Below, piece after piece: positions 1 through 43,436 of a DNA stretch of 64,000 bases. A program made the position numbers and the translations under genes. Source of the DNA: Ephydatia muelleri (lineage: Eukaryota > Porifera > Demospongiae > Spongillida > Spongillidae). A model generated the notes under the pieces. That model made no database searches, had not been told where the DNA came from, and saw nothing but the letters and a program-made list of their open reading frames with translations. How positions within the stretch are numbered: position 1 is the first letter of the stretch; every line of letters starts with the position of its first letter. The stretch covers positions 489,501 through 553,500 of the forward strand of contig JABACO010000023.1 of NCBI GenBank assembly GCA_013339895.1. Reading direction: 5' to 3'.

Positions 1-347
1 CTTCTGTAAGTGAGGGCCAACTTCAAGGTCTCTCTGGATACCTGTAGAAGCCCAGACACCGTCTCTAGTGCCTCCATGTTTGCAATGAACACAGAGTCAT
101 CATTCTGTGAGGATAAGAGGACAAGAGCCAATAACATAAGAGAAATGGTATGATCAGTATAGCCATATACGTGTGTGTGTGCATGCATGTGTGTTTATGG
201 ATGTGTGTGTATCATGTGTGTATCATGTGTGTATGTGTGCGTATGTGCAAACATTGTGGCTTAGTCAGTCAAACCTTGACAAAGGTGATATTTCCAATGT
301 GAAGTATTGCTGCAAGCACAGTGAACATCCTAACATGACAAAAGGTA

Positions 348-385
<38 letters not shown>

Positions 386-386
386 A

Positions 387-417
<31 letters not shown>

Positions 418-3400
418 GTGCATCAAGATGATGCCAGGGGATGGAATGCAAATTCCATCTAATTCCCCCTTCCACATTTCATATGTTGTTCTTCTTGTCA
501 TTGCCTCATTTTAACCACGTTTTCCATCCCCCAAAACTGGTGTGTCTTCAATCACTAAAACATTCCTTCACCCCACACACCCTTAGACCAGAGAGCCAAT
601 CTTCCCATACCAACACTGACAAATGTATGTTGAATACCTCAACTGTGTAACTTCAGAGAAATTTAACATGGATAATGACTGTTTCAATTTCTGGTACTCT
701 GTACTGCCATGGACTGCAGAGATGGGCTCCTATTAGAACAAAGAAATGGAGAAAAGAGAGGAAGGAGAGGAGGGTGTGGGAGAGGTGGATGAAGGTGAGG
801 GAGGAGGATAAAATAAGAAATATATAAGGTGTGACAAAGGTGTGATGAAGGTGACACACACATACATGACAAGGTAGAGAAGATGACAAGCATGCAGAGT
901 AGATGGCCCAGTATGGACAATCAGGGGCTTGAAAGTATGCATTTGTGTAGTGTGTGTGCGTGTGCATGTGTATGTGTTAGTGTGTGTGGACGTATCCCAA
1001 TGTTCATGTTCTGTGGCACAGATGGACTTACTCCTACGAGGTAGCTATACTGATGGGACTCAAGGAGGTGCAGCTTCTCCCTCAGGTCTCGCTCTGCTCC
1101 AGCCAAGAGGTAGTAGAACACGTGATAGTTGCTGTGATGAGGAGGAGGACGAGAGAGGAGCAGAGGGAGGGGAAGAGAAGGAAGAGAAGAGGACCAGAGA
1201 GGAGCAGAGGGAGGGGAAGAGAAGGAAGAGAAGAGGACCAGAGAGGAGCAGAGGGAGGGGAAGAGAAGGAAGAGAAGAGGACCAGAGAGTAGCAGAGGGA
1301 GGGGAAGAGAAGAGGACCAGAGAGGAGCAGAGGGAGGGGAAGAGAAGGAAGAGAAGAGGACCAGAGAGGAGCAGAGGGAGGGGAAGAGAAGGAAGAGAAG
1401 AGGACCAGAGAGTAGCAGAGGGAGGGGAAGAGAAGAGGACCAGAGAGGAGCAGAGGGAGGGGAAGAGAAGGAAGAGAAGAGGACCAGAGAGTAGCAGAGG
1501 GAGGGGAAGAGAAGAGGACCAGAGAGGAGCAGAGGGAGGGGAAGAGAAGGAAGAGAAGAGGACCAGAGAGTAGCAGAGGGAGGGGAAGAGAAGAGGACCA
1601 GAGAGGAGCAGAGGGAGGGGAAGAGAAGGAAGAGAAGAGGACCAGAGAGTAGCAGAGGGTGGGGAAGAGAAGGAAGAGAAGAGGACCAGAGAGGAGCAGA
1701 GGGAGGGGAAGAGAAGAGGACAGGGAAGAGAAGGGGACCAGAGAGGAGCAGAGGGAGGGGAAGAGAAGAGGACCAGAGAGGGGGCAGAGGGAGGAAGAGA
1801 AGAGGACAGGGTAGTAAGAAGAGGTGGGAGGAGAGGGAAAAGGAGGGGGAAGGACAGTGGAGAGGGTGGAGAGGGAGGGAAAGAAGAGGGGGAAGGAAAG
1901 AGGAGAAGGAAAGAGGAGAGGGAGGGGCAGTGGAGGGGGAGGAAAGAGAGGGAAAGAGGAGGGGGAAGAAAAGAGAAGAGAGAGGGGCAGTGGAGGGGGA
2001 GGAAAGAGAGGGAAAGAGGAGGGGGAGGGGCAGTGGATAGAAATGAACAAACAGTAAACAATACGAAATTCATCATTATACATGCATATACACTGCACAC
2101 ACATAGTGTGTTCTGTATGTTACGTGTCTGTGTCTGGGGTGGAGATCTGCATAGACATGCATGTACATGTATAGACGAGTATGTGCCACGGTGGTGCATG
2201 ACATACCGCTCTCCTTCGGAGTGGCTTATAATCCTGCTTTTCTCCAACAGGTACTTCTCAATAGATGCCCTGTGGAAGGAGACACAGTACACACACTTTC
2301 ACAACCCTGTTCACAGCAGGTGGCCAATATCTGCATGTGCACAATGTAACTCTTCTTACAGCATGTTGTAATTCTCTCAGAACGTGATTTATAAAAAGAA
2401 AACAATCCCATGTGTGTGCATGCAATAGGACTGCTGTTCCACATCAAGGCACCCCTACATCACTTCACATTGCATCATACCCATAGTATGCACCATTCTC
2501 TTTGAACTTCACTTGAATAAACTTGCCAAATCTGCTACTGTTGTCATTGGCAACAGTCATGGCATTGCCAAATGCCTATACACAAAGAGAGAAGTAAATT
2601 ACAACACGATGTGCACATGCCATCAAGTAGCAACTAGTGCATATTTACTAAGAAATGCAAACAGCATGCAGCTTGCTCTGTCCCTCAGACTTTCATTTTT
2701 TCTGTTCTTACCTTCCCACACCCACACACCACCTCCCCCACATACCACCTACCACCTTCCCAAACACACCACCTCCCCCACACACCAACTTCCCACACAC
2801 ACCACACCACCTTCCTCACAGCTCACAATTACCACACTCCACTTACTCTATTCACAATGAGCTATGCACCATAACACTCTTCACTACCAATCACACCTGT
2901 GCACATGAGGCCATTCTTGTGGCAAATGCCAGATCTACAAGTTGCACCTGCCTCCCAACTAAACTCTTCCCTATCCACACTAACCATTAAGGTAACCTCC
3001 TCCCCATCCCTTGCTAACCATTAAGGGGCACATTTCAGCTGCCTTGACATCTGTGCTCTCTACCCAAAAGAAGTTATTTACACATTAGTGAGGGCACCCA
3101 CATATTAAAGCCATCAGGTGGTGCCCACATATTAAAGCTATCAGGTGGCACCCACATATTAGACCATCAGGTGGCACCCACATATTAGGCCATCAGGTGG
3201 TGCCCACATATCTCTGGCAGATATGCTGATTCAATACAGGATGACCAAAAACAAATAGCTAGCTCAAGCACCTCCTTGAGTTGCCTTTGCCAAGTTAGGA
3301 CATCATTAATTGGTGCCTACATCTCAATGCAAGCATACCAGGCCCACACTATACACACCCACACCCACACACACCACATACACAACACACACCACATACA

Positions 3401-4174
3401 CAACACATACACAAACACATAAACAATGTAGCGTACCTCAAGAACAGGTCCAGTACCCAAAGTGATGAGCTCCAGTGACTGCGCCTTGTCGATCTTGGCC
3501 GAAAGGCTCATCAGATGATGCAGCAGAAACTTAGTGGACTCCGTCTTCCCTGCCCCACTCTCCCCACTGATCACAATGGACTGGTTCTCCTTGTCCGCCA
3601 GCATTGAAGTGTACGCATCATCAGCCACAGCAAAAATGTGAGGAGGCAGCTGGCCCAGGGATTTCCCCTGGTACAAGGCAGTGTGCTTGGGGTTGTAAAT
3701 GGCAAAGAAGTAGTAAGGATTGATGGAGACCAGGATGGACCCCACGTAGGTGTAGATGATGCTCCTTGAGAAGCGGGCCTTGAGGCTGGTGACTATGGCC
3801 TCCTCTGTGAGGTCCTCCAACAGGCACAAGTCGTTCAGCAGCTCCGGGCCGCATTCTGGTGTGAAGTGTCGGTTGATTATGTTTGACAGTTCAAGGCTTT
3901 CCCGATCCTTCCTCTTTAAGTAGAATCTGCGGTCCTTCTTTGTCCACTTGTCTTGCATGGCCGCCGGCCTCTCTTCATCTGTCAAGGGTCTCCACAAGTC
4001 CTCCACCTCGTTGGCCCTCCCTTCATACAGCTGGTAGGACGTCTTATCTTCAAATACTTGCATCTTCTCCAGGGCCAGTCGTATGACCTCTGAAGAGACT
4101 GTCTCTGAGGAGGCCAGGAGGGAGACGGAGAGGCCATCTCCGTGGAAAACCTTCACAGTGTGCAGCAATTCCAT
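1..4174 (-). CDS. Class IX (RA-domain) unconventional myosin, 5' part of gene
   Basis: Actin-dependent motor. Class IX myosins carry an N-terminal Ras-associating domain before the motor and, further on, a RhoGAP domain (outside this window). Exons on the minus strand: 3437-4174, 2481-2575, 2207-2269, 1032-1131, 638-713, 275-329 and 1-104; the gene runs off the left edge. The first exon holds about 75 residues resembling an RA domain, a basic linker, then motor sequence with [14 protein letters not shown] and the P-loop [10 protein letters not shown]. Switch I follows ([10 protein letters not shown]), then [12 protein letters not shown] and ILHIGNITF. Phases agree between all joined exons except between 1032-1131 and 638-713, where a small linker exon is missing from my reading. 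The ATG at 4172-4174 is the first in-frame ATG I find, but the frame stays open upstream and a CA-rich, pyrimidine-rich tract precedes it on the sense strand, so an upstream exon is likely. Class IX rather than other myosins is inferred from the RA-like extension and motor similarity. Confidence 0.88.
349..418. repeat. (TG)n microsatellite in myosin intron
   Basis: Nearly pure TG on the plus strand, so CA on the sense of the myosin gene, just upstream of the acceptor of exon 275-329. Confidence 0.95.
1141..2036. repeat. Pure-purine minisatellite in myosin intron
   Basis: Units of about 31 and 43 bp built from GAGGACCAGAGAG, AGCAGAGGGAGGG and GAAGAGAAGG, grading into degenerate GGA repeats. 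On the myosin sense strand it is a CT-rich tract ending at the acceptor of exon 1032-1131, and it contains no AG. The long open frames in it on both strands are composition artefacts. Confidence 0.93.
3085..3215. repeat. Short minisatellite, about 28 bp, 4-5 copies
   Basis: Copies of a unit containing CCCACATATTA and CCATCAGGTGG lie in the myosin intron between exons 3437-4174 and 2481-2575. Confidence 0.85.
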
Positions 4175-5447
4175 GTGCAAGTTTGAGTCACTGGCCAGGT
4201 GGCAGGATGCATCACCTCCTTTGGGGGGGGGAGGAGGGGACCATAATGTGCTTCATTATTATTGTGCAATTGCGCATGTGTGTGCATCTGTGTGTGTGTT
4301 CGCTCATGTGTTCATGTGTGTGTGTGTGTGTGTCTGCATGCGTCATATATCTGATAGTGTGTGTACATGCATAAGTGATACAAAGAATGGGTGTTTGTCA
4401 TTTATTCTGGGCTCAAACAGACAGACCAAAATCTATTGCCAGTTTTGCGTGTTTGCACATACACCCAATAACGCTACATTGTATTATTTCTTTACACTTA
4501 GGCATAACGCAGCTGAGTACCATTACTTCGCTCGGTCATACCAGAACAGCAAGGTGAAGTGTTAATCAGACCAATAACACCCGCTCCGTTTCTTCAACAA
4601 CAAAATAAAAAGTATATTGAACAGTCGAAGCATGCACACGCCGCGTCGTTTCGTTCGCCACCTTATACGCCAACTGACTTCTACAATGGCAGGGAGGAAG
4701 TGGGAGGAACAGAAGGGGATGAAGGGTATTTCGAACAGCCCGCCTATGTGCTTGCTATTTACTGCGAAATACGAGTTCAGATCGAAAGTAGCGCTAGCAG
4801 CTAGATACGCTACTATACGAGGTCTCCCTTCTCATGCTGTCTTGGGTGGTTACAAGTATCGCCTTACCAGTATCAACAGACGCATAAACGGCGTGGTTGC
4901 AGTTTCAGGCTCCAAACTCGTACACTCTTACCTTTCCACTACCCAAGGAGCGACTCCGAGAACTTACAACATCAATAAACTAACGTGCAGTGCACAAATC
5001 CGTTTCATTACGTAATTTCCGCCATTATTTTGTACCGCAAACCAATTCCATTTGTACGTGTCTATAAGTCTATAACCACTAAATGGCGGCAAACATGACA
5101 TGCTTTTATTTATTTGGATCGTCGAGAGAATACGTGTTTATTCTTGGGCATAGGAAATAGGCGTAGGATTTATTGGTATTGTCTTAGTTCTTAGAGCCTT
5201 CTTAATGTGCAATTGAGATGTAAATGGATCTTCGGCCGCTTTGTCCTAGTCTGCTGACCTTTACTATATCGAAGCTCAACCCTCTCCCAGCAGACATGAA
5301 TATAGGTTTTAGAGAGGTCGAACGTTTGTGTATAGCACCGCTTTTCATAACTCACACACAATTGAAGAATAAATCGACTTTATGTGCTGCTGACCCGCCC
5401 CCCTATGTTTTAGCTTCCATCATGCTATTCTGATCATTTGAATAAAA
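4175..5447. promoter_or_regulatory. Head-to-head intergenic region, myosin IX / spectraplakin
   Basis: Divergent 5' ends flank this stretch. The left part (about 4260-4340) is TG-rich, CA-rich on the myosin sense, and may be intron before a non-coding first exon of the myosin. The right part is ordinary unique sequence with promoter-like motifs: CCAAT at 5042-5046 and two YY1-like boxes, AAATGGCGGC at 5081-5090 and CCGCCATTATTT around 5030-5041. I see no convincing coding sequence or TATA box. Promoter function is inferred from position. Confidence 0.5.
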
Positions 5448-38169
<32,722 letters not shown>

Positions 38170-38794
38170 TTTATTGAGAACCATTGTGTACAGATTTTAC
38201 CCATATAAATGTAGCGTGTTCCTTTCTCCTATTTTTGGCATTGTTTGTGATATACAGCAATATCTAGACCAGATCAATACCTATTAACTATCAATGCCAT
38301 GAGATCTAGAAATACATGAGCTTTGTGGGTGTGTCAACTATCGCTGTTTACAAATGATGGTGCAAGACTAGCAGAATGGACAGCCCACAATTGAACATGT
38401 ACACAGTTGTCGCGGACTGTGATTACAATAATGTCCCTTGCTGTGAGCACCAAAAAGTGCGAACTTCGTATTCTGTTGTGAACCTTACTGCATGTGTGTG
38501 TAAAACTACACTGCTGTAGTGAACAAAAAAAAAAAAAAGATCCCACTTTTATGCTCCAGTTCTGCAAAGTAAGTCACTTACATGTAGTTGTATGTCAAGA
38601 GCAACAGAATGCTGAAATCAAAATGCTATACATAGATCTATTTCACAGGAATTGCACATCAATTTATTTTCACCTGCACTATTGATTGCAGCAATGTTGG
38701 TCTAAACTGACCCAATGATGATAAAACTACAGTGTAAATGTAATGATTTATGGAATATTTTGTATGTACAACAGAACCTCTCTACACAATGAAA
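38170..38794. other. Convergent 3' UTRs of spectraplakin and EIF3H
   Basis: 625 bp between the facing stop codons. On the minus strand AATAAA lies at 38663-38668, about 130 nt past the EIF3H stop. On the plus strand only a variant (TATAAA near 38203) was seen for spectraplakin. An A15 run lies near 38524. Confidence 0.6.
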
Positions 38795-40439
38795 TCACTT
38801 CTGCTGGAGACCTTCAGACAAGTACAGCTTTGCAAAGGTCTCAGCAGCCACTTCTGTTATTTGACGACACTTTGAGTCCACATGCTCGCCTATTAGAAGG
38901 GCATCCAATCGTGGTGGGGCCTGAACAGGCTTTAGATTAAGCTCCTGTTCGATGACATCATCTGATATGGATAACTGAGACTCCCCTCTTTGGGCACGAC
39001 GAGCGTTTTCCTCTTTCTGAGTAGACAGGAGAGAATATTAAAACAAACCTACTATCAAAGATGTGTCACCAAGTTATCCTAACATCTTAGCACATATATG
39101 CACTCCTGCAATCAGAGCTTACCCTTCTCTGTATGAACTGCTGCTTCTGCTGGAGTTGCTTGGAGACGTTCTTTTCATAACCAAGTAGTCTGTAGGTCTC
39201 TTGCTGAAGGTTATCAACACTGTCCATCAGAAGCTGGAGGTTCTTCTCCAACAGTTGTCTGTATAAGAGCGTCTTGTCACCATTACACCCCTACTCCACA
39301 CTTTCTTACACCCTCCATATCTCACTGCACACTCCCATTTCACACCCAGAATCACGCATAGCAACAAGCATAGTGTCTTTACAAAGGATAATGGCCGAGC
39401 CTTACGTGGCGGAGAGGCCAAGAAACTCCATCTTCTCTGACCCCATGTCCTGGGCATCAAGCTCACACAGCAAAGCATTCTCCAGACGTGAGGCCTTGAG
39501 AGCCACTGGGATCTCAATCAGCAGCTTGCTGTGTGTCATTCCTGCCCCAAGGACACTACAAGACACAGGAATAATTATGTTTACAAAGCACATGTAATGT
39601 GTGCGTATGTGTGTGTGTATGTATGTGTGTGTGTGTGCGTGCACATGTGTGCGCAAGTTTAGTTGTTCGTATTGCTGTGGGTATGTGATATGTCGCATAC
39701 ATGGTTCACACAGTGTGTGTGGTCTGTGTGTGGTAAGCATGTGTGTTGCACATCGTTTTGCCGCATGTTCCAATTAACGACCTCTCGGGTGTGAAAGGGT
39801 CTCCACGTTGGATCATAGCAAGAATATCCTTGGTGAGTCTGAATGCTTTGAGACTCAGGCTGCCCTGTGTAGACTGTAGTGGATCTAGATGGGCCAGTTG
39901 GATTTTAAAGCAAAGGGGAATCCCCCTACTGCAAGCTGCACCTTCGTTATACTAACCGTATATCACGACGACGGACTCCTCGATAGCTTGCTGATACTTC
40001 ACCTGATTCTCCAGAAACTCTTTGGAGGTGTGTGAGCCCAAATAGGTCGACTGATACCATCCCACTTGATGGTAGTCAAGGTTAATGGCGCGCAGCTTTT
40101 TCAAAATATTGACCTGGTAGTCGTCTATTGTTAAGCAAGTGCATGATGTAAGGGCGCGGATGAGTGCTGTCTTACCCGCTCTGTCTTGAGTATCGTCCAG
40201 GTCCTTGGGTAGTGGGAAGCAGTTTGTAATCTCCAGCGTCTTGCCGACAACCAGTCCCACTAGAAAACCGTTTACTAGCTCCGTGCTACTGCCCTCCTCC
40301 TGACAATGTTTTATAATCTTCAATGCTACCTGTAATTAATGATTATTAGTGTAGACGAAGCCCGCTTTTCCCCTCTCACCAGCCCATCTAGCTGCACTTC
40401 TTCTACACTCTCCACAATTCCTTTGGCTGTCCCTGCCAT
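38795..40439 (-). CDS. EIF3H: Eukaryotic translation initiation factor 3 subunit H
   Basis: Non-catalytic MPN-domain subunit of the eIF3 complex, which recruits the 40S ribosome to mRNA. Exons: 40380-40439, 40176-40329, 39957-40124, 39782-39884, 39406-39555, 39123-39258 and 38795-39016, giving 330 residues (human 352). All phases agree. Diagnostic strings: LKIIKHCQEEG, LEITNCFPLP, HQVGWYQSTYLGS, YQQAIEESVVVIYD, QGSLSLKAFRLTK and, near the C-terminus, PPRLDALLIGEHVDSKCRQI. The JAMM metal-ligand His/Asp pattern is absent, as expected for subunit H. Introns of 50, 51 and 72 nt are very short. Its ATG lies only 91 nt beyond the stop of PITHD1 on the same strand, with an E-box CACGTG at 40461-40466 in that gap. 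Confidence 0.97.
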
Positions 40440-40530
40440 CTTCCCGATCGATTATCAGCACACGTGTTTTTGACGTTCAAAATTTCTGGCAGCATTGTGA
40501 TAAATGGAACAAGAGTTGTGGAAGGAAAAA
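40440..40530 (-). promoter_or_regulatory. 91-nt gap between PITHD1 stop and EIF3H start
   Basis: Must contain the 3' UTR of PITHD1 and probably the promoter or 5' UTR of EIF3H. CACGTG at 40461-40466. No AATAAA or common variant on the minus strand. Confidence 0.5.
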
Positions 40531-42588
40531 TCACGCGATGTAATCAGTTCCAGCAGGAATGAAGGAGGTTGTTTCGTGGTCTGCGGGGTTTGGAGCCGCT
40601 TCATACGTTGCCACAACTATTCCTTGAGCTTGATGCTGCAAGAGCAAACATATGGTAGTAAAGAAACAGGCAACGCGATGTGGCGTGCGCGTGGATAAGT
40701 AGTACCTAATCCACCATCATGCACATACACACCTCTAAAGCTTCACCCCTCAGACCAATGTAGTATATTCTGGTATTCTCAGCTCCGTAGTTGGTTGGGA
40801 AGAACAACAAGATGCTAGTTACTGAATTAAACCTTGCCACCCTATATGAATAAGACAGAGACTGGTTTAACCAACTGTATCCTCTGCGATAATGATAAGC
40901 CCCAGATCTCCTCCCCCCCCCCCCCCCCCCCAAAATAAATATATATATATATATAATTATACAGGATGTGTGTGCAGGTGGTGGATGGATGGAGCTCCAA
41001 ACACACTTGAGTGGATATTCTATTGAACCATTGTAATCTTTGCTCAGCTCAATAGTCTGGTCCGCCTCTCCCATCACAGCATCAAAACCCAGTGGAGGTT
41101 GGTTCTTAATCTGCACCAAAGAACATAAATTACAACACTAAATTGTGTTTGAAGCACAAGAACACCACGTGATGATGCAATGATGCAAGAACACCATGTG
41201 ATGATGCAATGTCTAAGACATCTCATATCCACTGCACCTCCTCCCTTCGCCACACTCCTCCTTATCCACCACCTCCTCCCTTCTCCACCACCTCCTCCCT
41301 TCTCCACCACCTCCTCCCTTCTCCACCACCTCCTCCCTTCTCCACCACCTCCTCCCCTCTTCACTTCCTCCCCTTGCCACCACCTCTCCTCTCCACCTCC
41401 TCCCCTCTCCACCACTTCCTCCCCTCACCACCACCTCCCCTCTCACCACCTCCCTCCCCTCTCCACCACCTCCTCCCCTCTCCCATCACCTCCTCCCCTC
41501 TCCACCACCTCTTATCACATTACTATAAGTACCAGCAGTGGTACTAAATTAAGATGATAAATACAATAATGATTAATAATCCATTGTTGTAACCATGCAT
41601 AACTGGCCTATACCTCACATGACGCATAACAACACAGACACGTGCCTACATTTTGAGGTCCTTTGGGTGCTGTATGTCTTCTCCACCTATTACAACAATC
41701 CCTTTCAGTTTGACTGGTACGGTGAACCTATGTGCATGTTACCAAGGGTAAGTCACATGGTTACTTGCATGTTACCAAGGGCAAGTCACATGACTACTAG
41801 CATGTTACCAAGGGCAAGTCACATGGCCACTAGCATGTACCAAGGGCAAGTCACATGACCACTAGTATGTACCAAGGGCAAGTCACATGACCACTAGCAT
41901 GTACCAAGGGCAAGTCACATGACCACTAGCATCATGCATGTGATGTGTGGGACACTTACGGTACATAGAACAGCAGTTCCTGGTCCACCTCACTCTCCAC
42001 AAACTATGAAGGTATATCAATTGCATCATCATACCACATCATTTAACCCCTTCTTCCCTATTTATTACATCTAACTCCTTCGATGACAACACTATGCATT
42101 TCACTGTACAAACAAGTAGTTCTGTGCACATACTTGGCATTCCATCTACAGAAGGGTAAAAGCCTGGGGCCTAAGTTAGCCCTTAATTTGCATACACCAG
42201 CCTGTAAGGAGTTATGACGTGTGAAACTGTTTCTGCTAATATAACATGGTGTACGTGCACACACGCACCATAAAAATTACGTCACACACTATTGGGCTTT
42301 TTCTTTCGATACTTGTAAGAAAAAAGGAGTAATTTTTCACCTTGCTGACATCAAGCCTGTCTTCCCATGGCTTGAAAACAGTCATGCCTGAGCCATCTAC
42401 GGATTCGTTCAGACACTGGACTTTCTCCGTGTCTATCCTCTGATACAGGCTGCAGTAAGCCGCGCCATAAAGCCATAAAGGTCTCGCTGAACGCACCCGC
42501 GGGGCCTATCTATTTACCTGTACAATATGGCAGGGTCTGCTGACAGCGAAGGGTCCTGTTCTTTGTGACAGCAGTGAGTATGATCCAT
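40531..42588 (-). CDS. PITHD1: PITH domain-containing protein 1
   Basis: Small PITH-domain protein, the fold also found in the thioredoxin-like proteasome-interacting protein TXNL1. Exons: 42518-42588, 42341-42449, 41960-42003, 41650-41727, 41007-41110, 40733-40841 and 40531-40635, about 206 residues (human 211). N-terminus MDHTHCCHKE parallels the His/Cys-rich start of other PITHD1 proteins. Then LYQRIDTEKVQCLNESVDGS, VFKPWEDR, FVESEVDQELLFYVPFT, VPVKLKGIVVIGGED, IYYIGLRGEALE and YEAAPNPADH. One phase conflict: exon 41650-41727 ends AAA AT before GTAGGC, whereas the next exon needs a complete ATG codon, so one G is probably missing from the assembly at 41649/41650. All other junctions fit. 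Confidence 0.95.
40916..40932. repeat. Poly-C run followed by (TA)n
   Basis: About 17 C then AAAATAAATATATATATATA in a PITHD1 intron. Confidence 0.85.
41225..41512. repeat. About 20-bp CCTCCTCCCTTCTCCACCA minisatellite
   Basis: About 14 copies, pyrimidine-rich on the plus strand and purine-rich on the PITHD1 sense, in the intron 41111-41649. Confidence 0.92.
41735..41932. repeat. About 30-bp minisatellite, 6-7 copies
   Basis: Units with CATGTTACCAAGGGCAAGTC and ACATGACCACTAG in the intron between PITHD1 exons 41960-42003 and 41650-41727. Confidence 0.92.
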
Positions 42589-43436
42589 GACATAATCTGC
42601 AAATTAAGTAGCATTTCATGATAATTAATTGTGGCCAAATAATATGCGGCTTAGATACAAATATGGCCTTCTTGCGTCGCTGCTTATGAGATGTTTGTAG
42701 CGTGTGTTGTTACTGCCGTGCTGTTTATGAGTGTGTTGCTAAGAGTCAAATGGAACAGTCACACATGACTAGGGGGCAAGCCGTGACACGAGAAGACATT
42801 CATTCGCCTGACATAGGACATATTAGTTCTGCGTAATTGTGTGGGTGAGCCACCAGATTGACTGTGGGCTTCCACACTTCAAAGCATCCCCATCGTCGGT
42901 CAGTTAGCTATTACACACCAACAGATGTTTTGTACCATGGGATAAAATACCTGCAAGCATGTCCACCAAACTTCTTCTCCTTCAACACACACACACACGA
43001 ACATTATGTCTTGAGTTTTTTTATGCACTACTGACTGTGATTGATTTTCTACTAATCAGTTTCTTCACATAAAAACACCAGCAATGAAATTGACTTTTCT
43101 TATGTCACTAACAGTCTCAATACTGACCACACTGGAATGAACACTTCACTGCTGGAGATACATAGCATATGTAGTTCTAATGTCCTCAGGGCCATGGGAT
43201 GCAGTCTGTGTGGGTACTTACATATATGTGTGTAGCACTTAGTCTTCCCTATGCACACCTACAGAACTTACAACAATGGCACACACACCTGTGTAGAACC
43301 ATGATGCATAACTTTCACCACTGAACATTAATAAACAACAAATAATTGACTGTTGACATGATTGCTACCTGTACAGCTGTTCAGCAATGTCACAAGTTAA
43401 GTGGTGAGGAAAAAAGTGTGGCAAGTGATGATAATG
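42589..43436 (-). other. PITHD1 upstream region and MRPL15 3' UTR
   Basis: Both neighbours are on the minus strand. No coding sequence, tRNA or repeat family recognised beyond a short CA run near 42982. No clear AATAAA on the minus strand. Confidence 0.4.

Noticed and set aside
1060..2292. 410-aa minus-strand Pro/Leu/Ser-rich ORF
   Set aside because: Produced by the pyrimidine side of a purine minisatellite; it overlaps real myosin exons in the wrong frame.
3317..3436. C-terminal extension of the myosin exon frame ([12 protein letters not shown]...)
   Set aside because: The exon ends at CTTGAG|GTACGC; the next exon continues the motor sequence VLE-AFGNA exactly, so the extension is intron.
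4083..5015. Plus-strand ORFs of 130-160 aa upstream of spectraplakin
   Set aside because: No homology recognised, overlapping the antisense of the myosin exon or promoter sequence, with microsatellite content.
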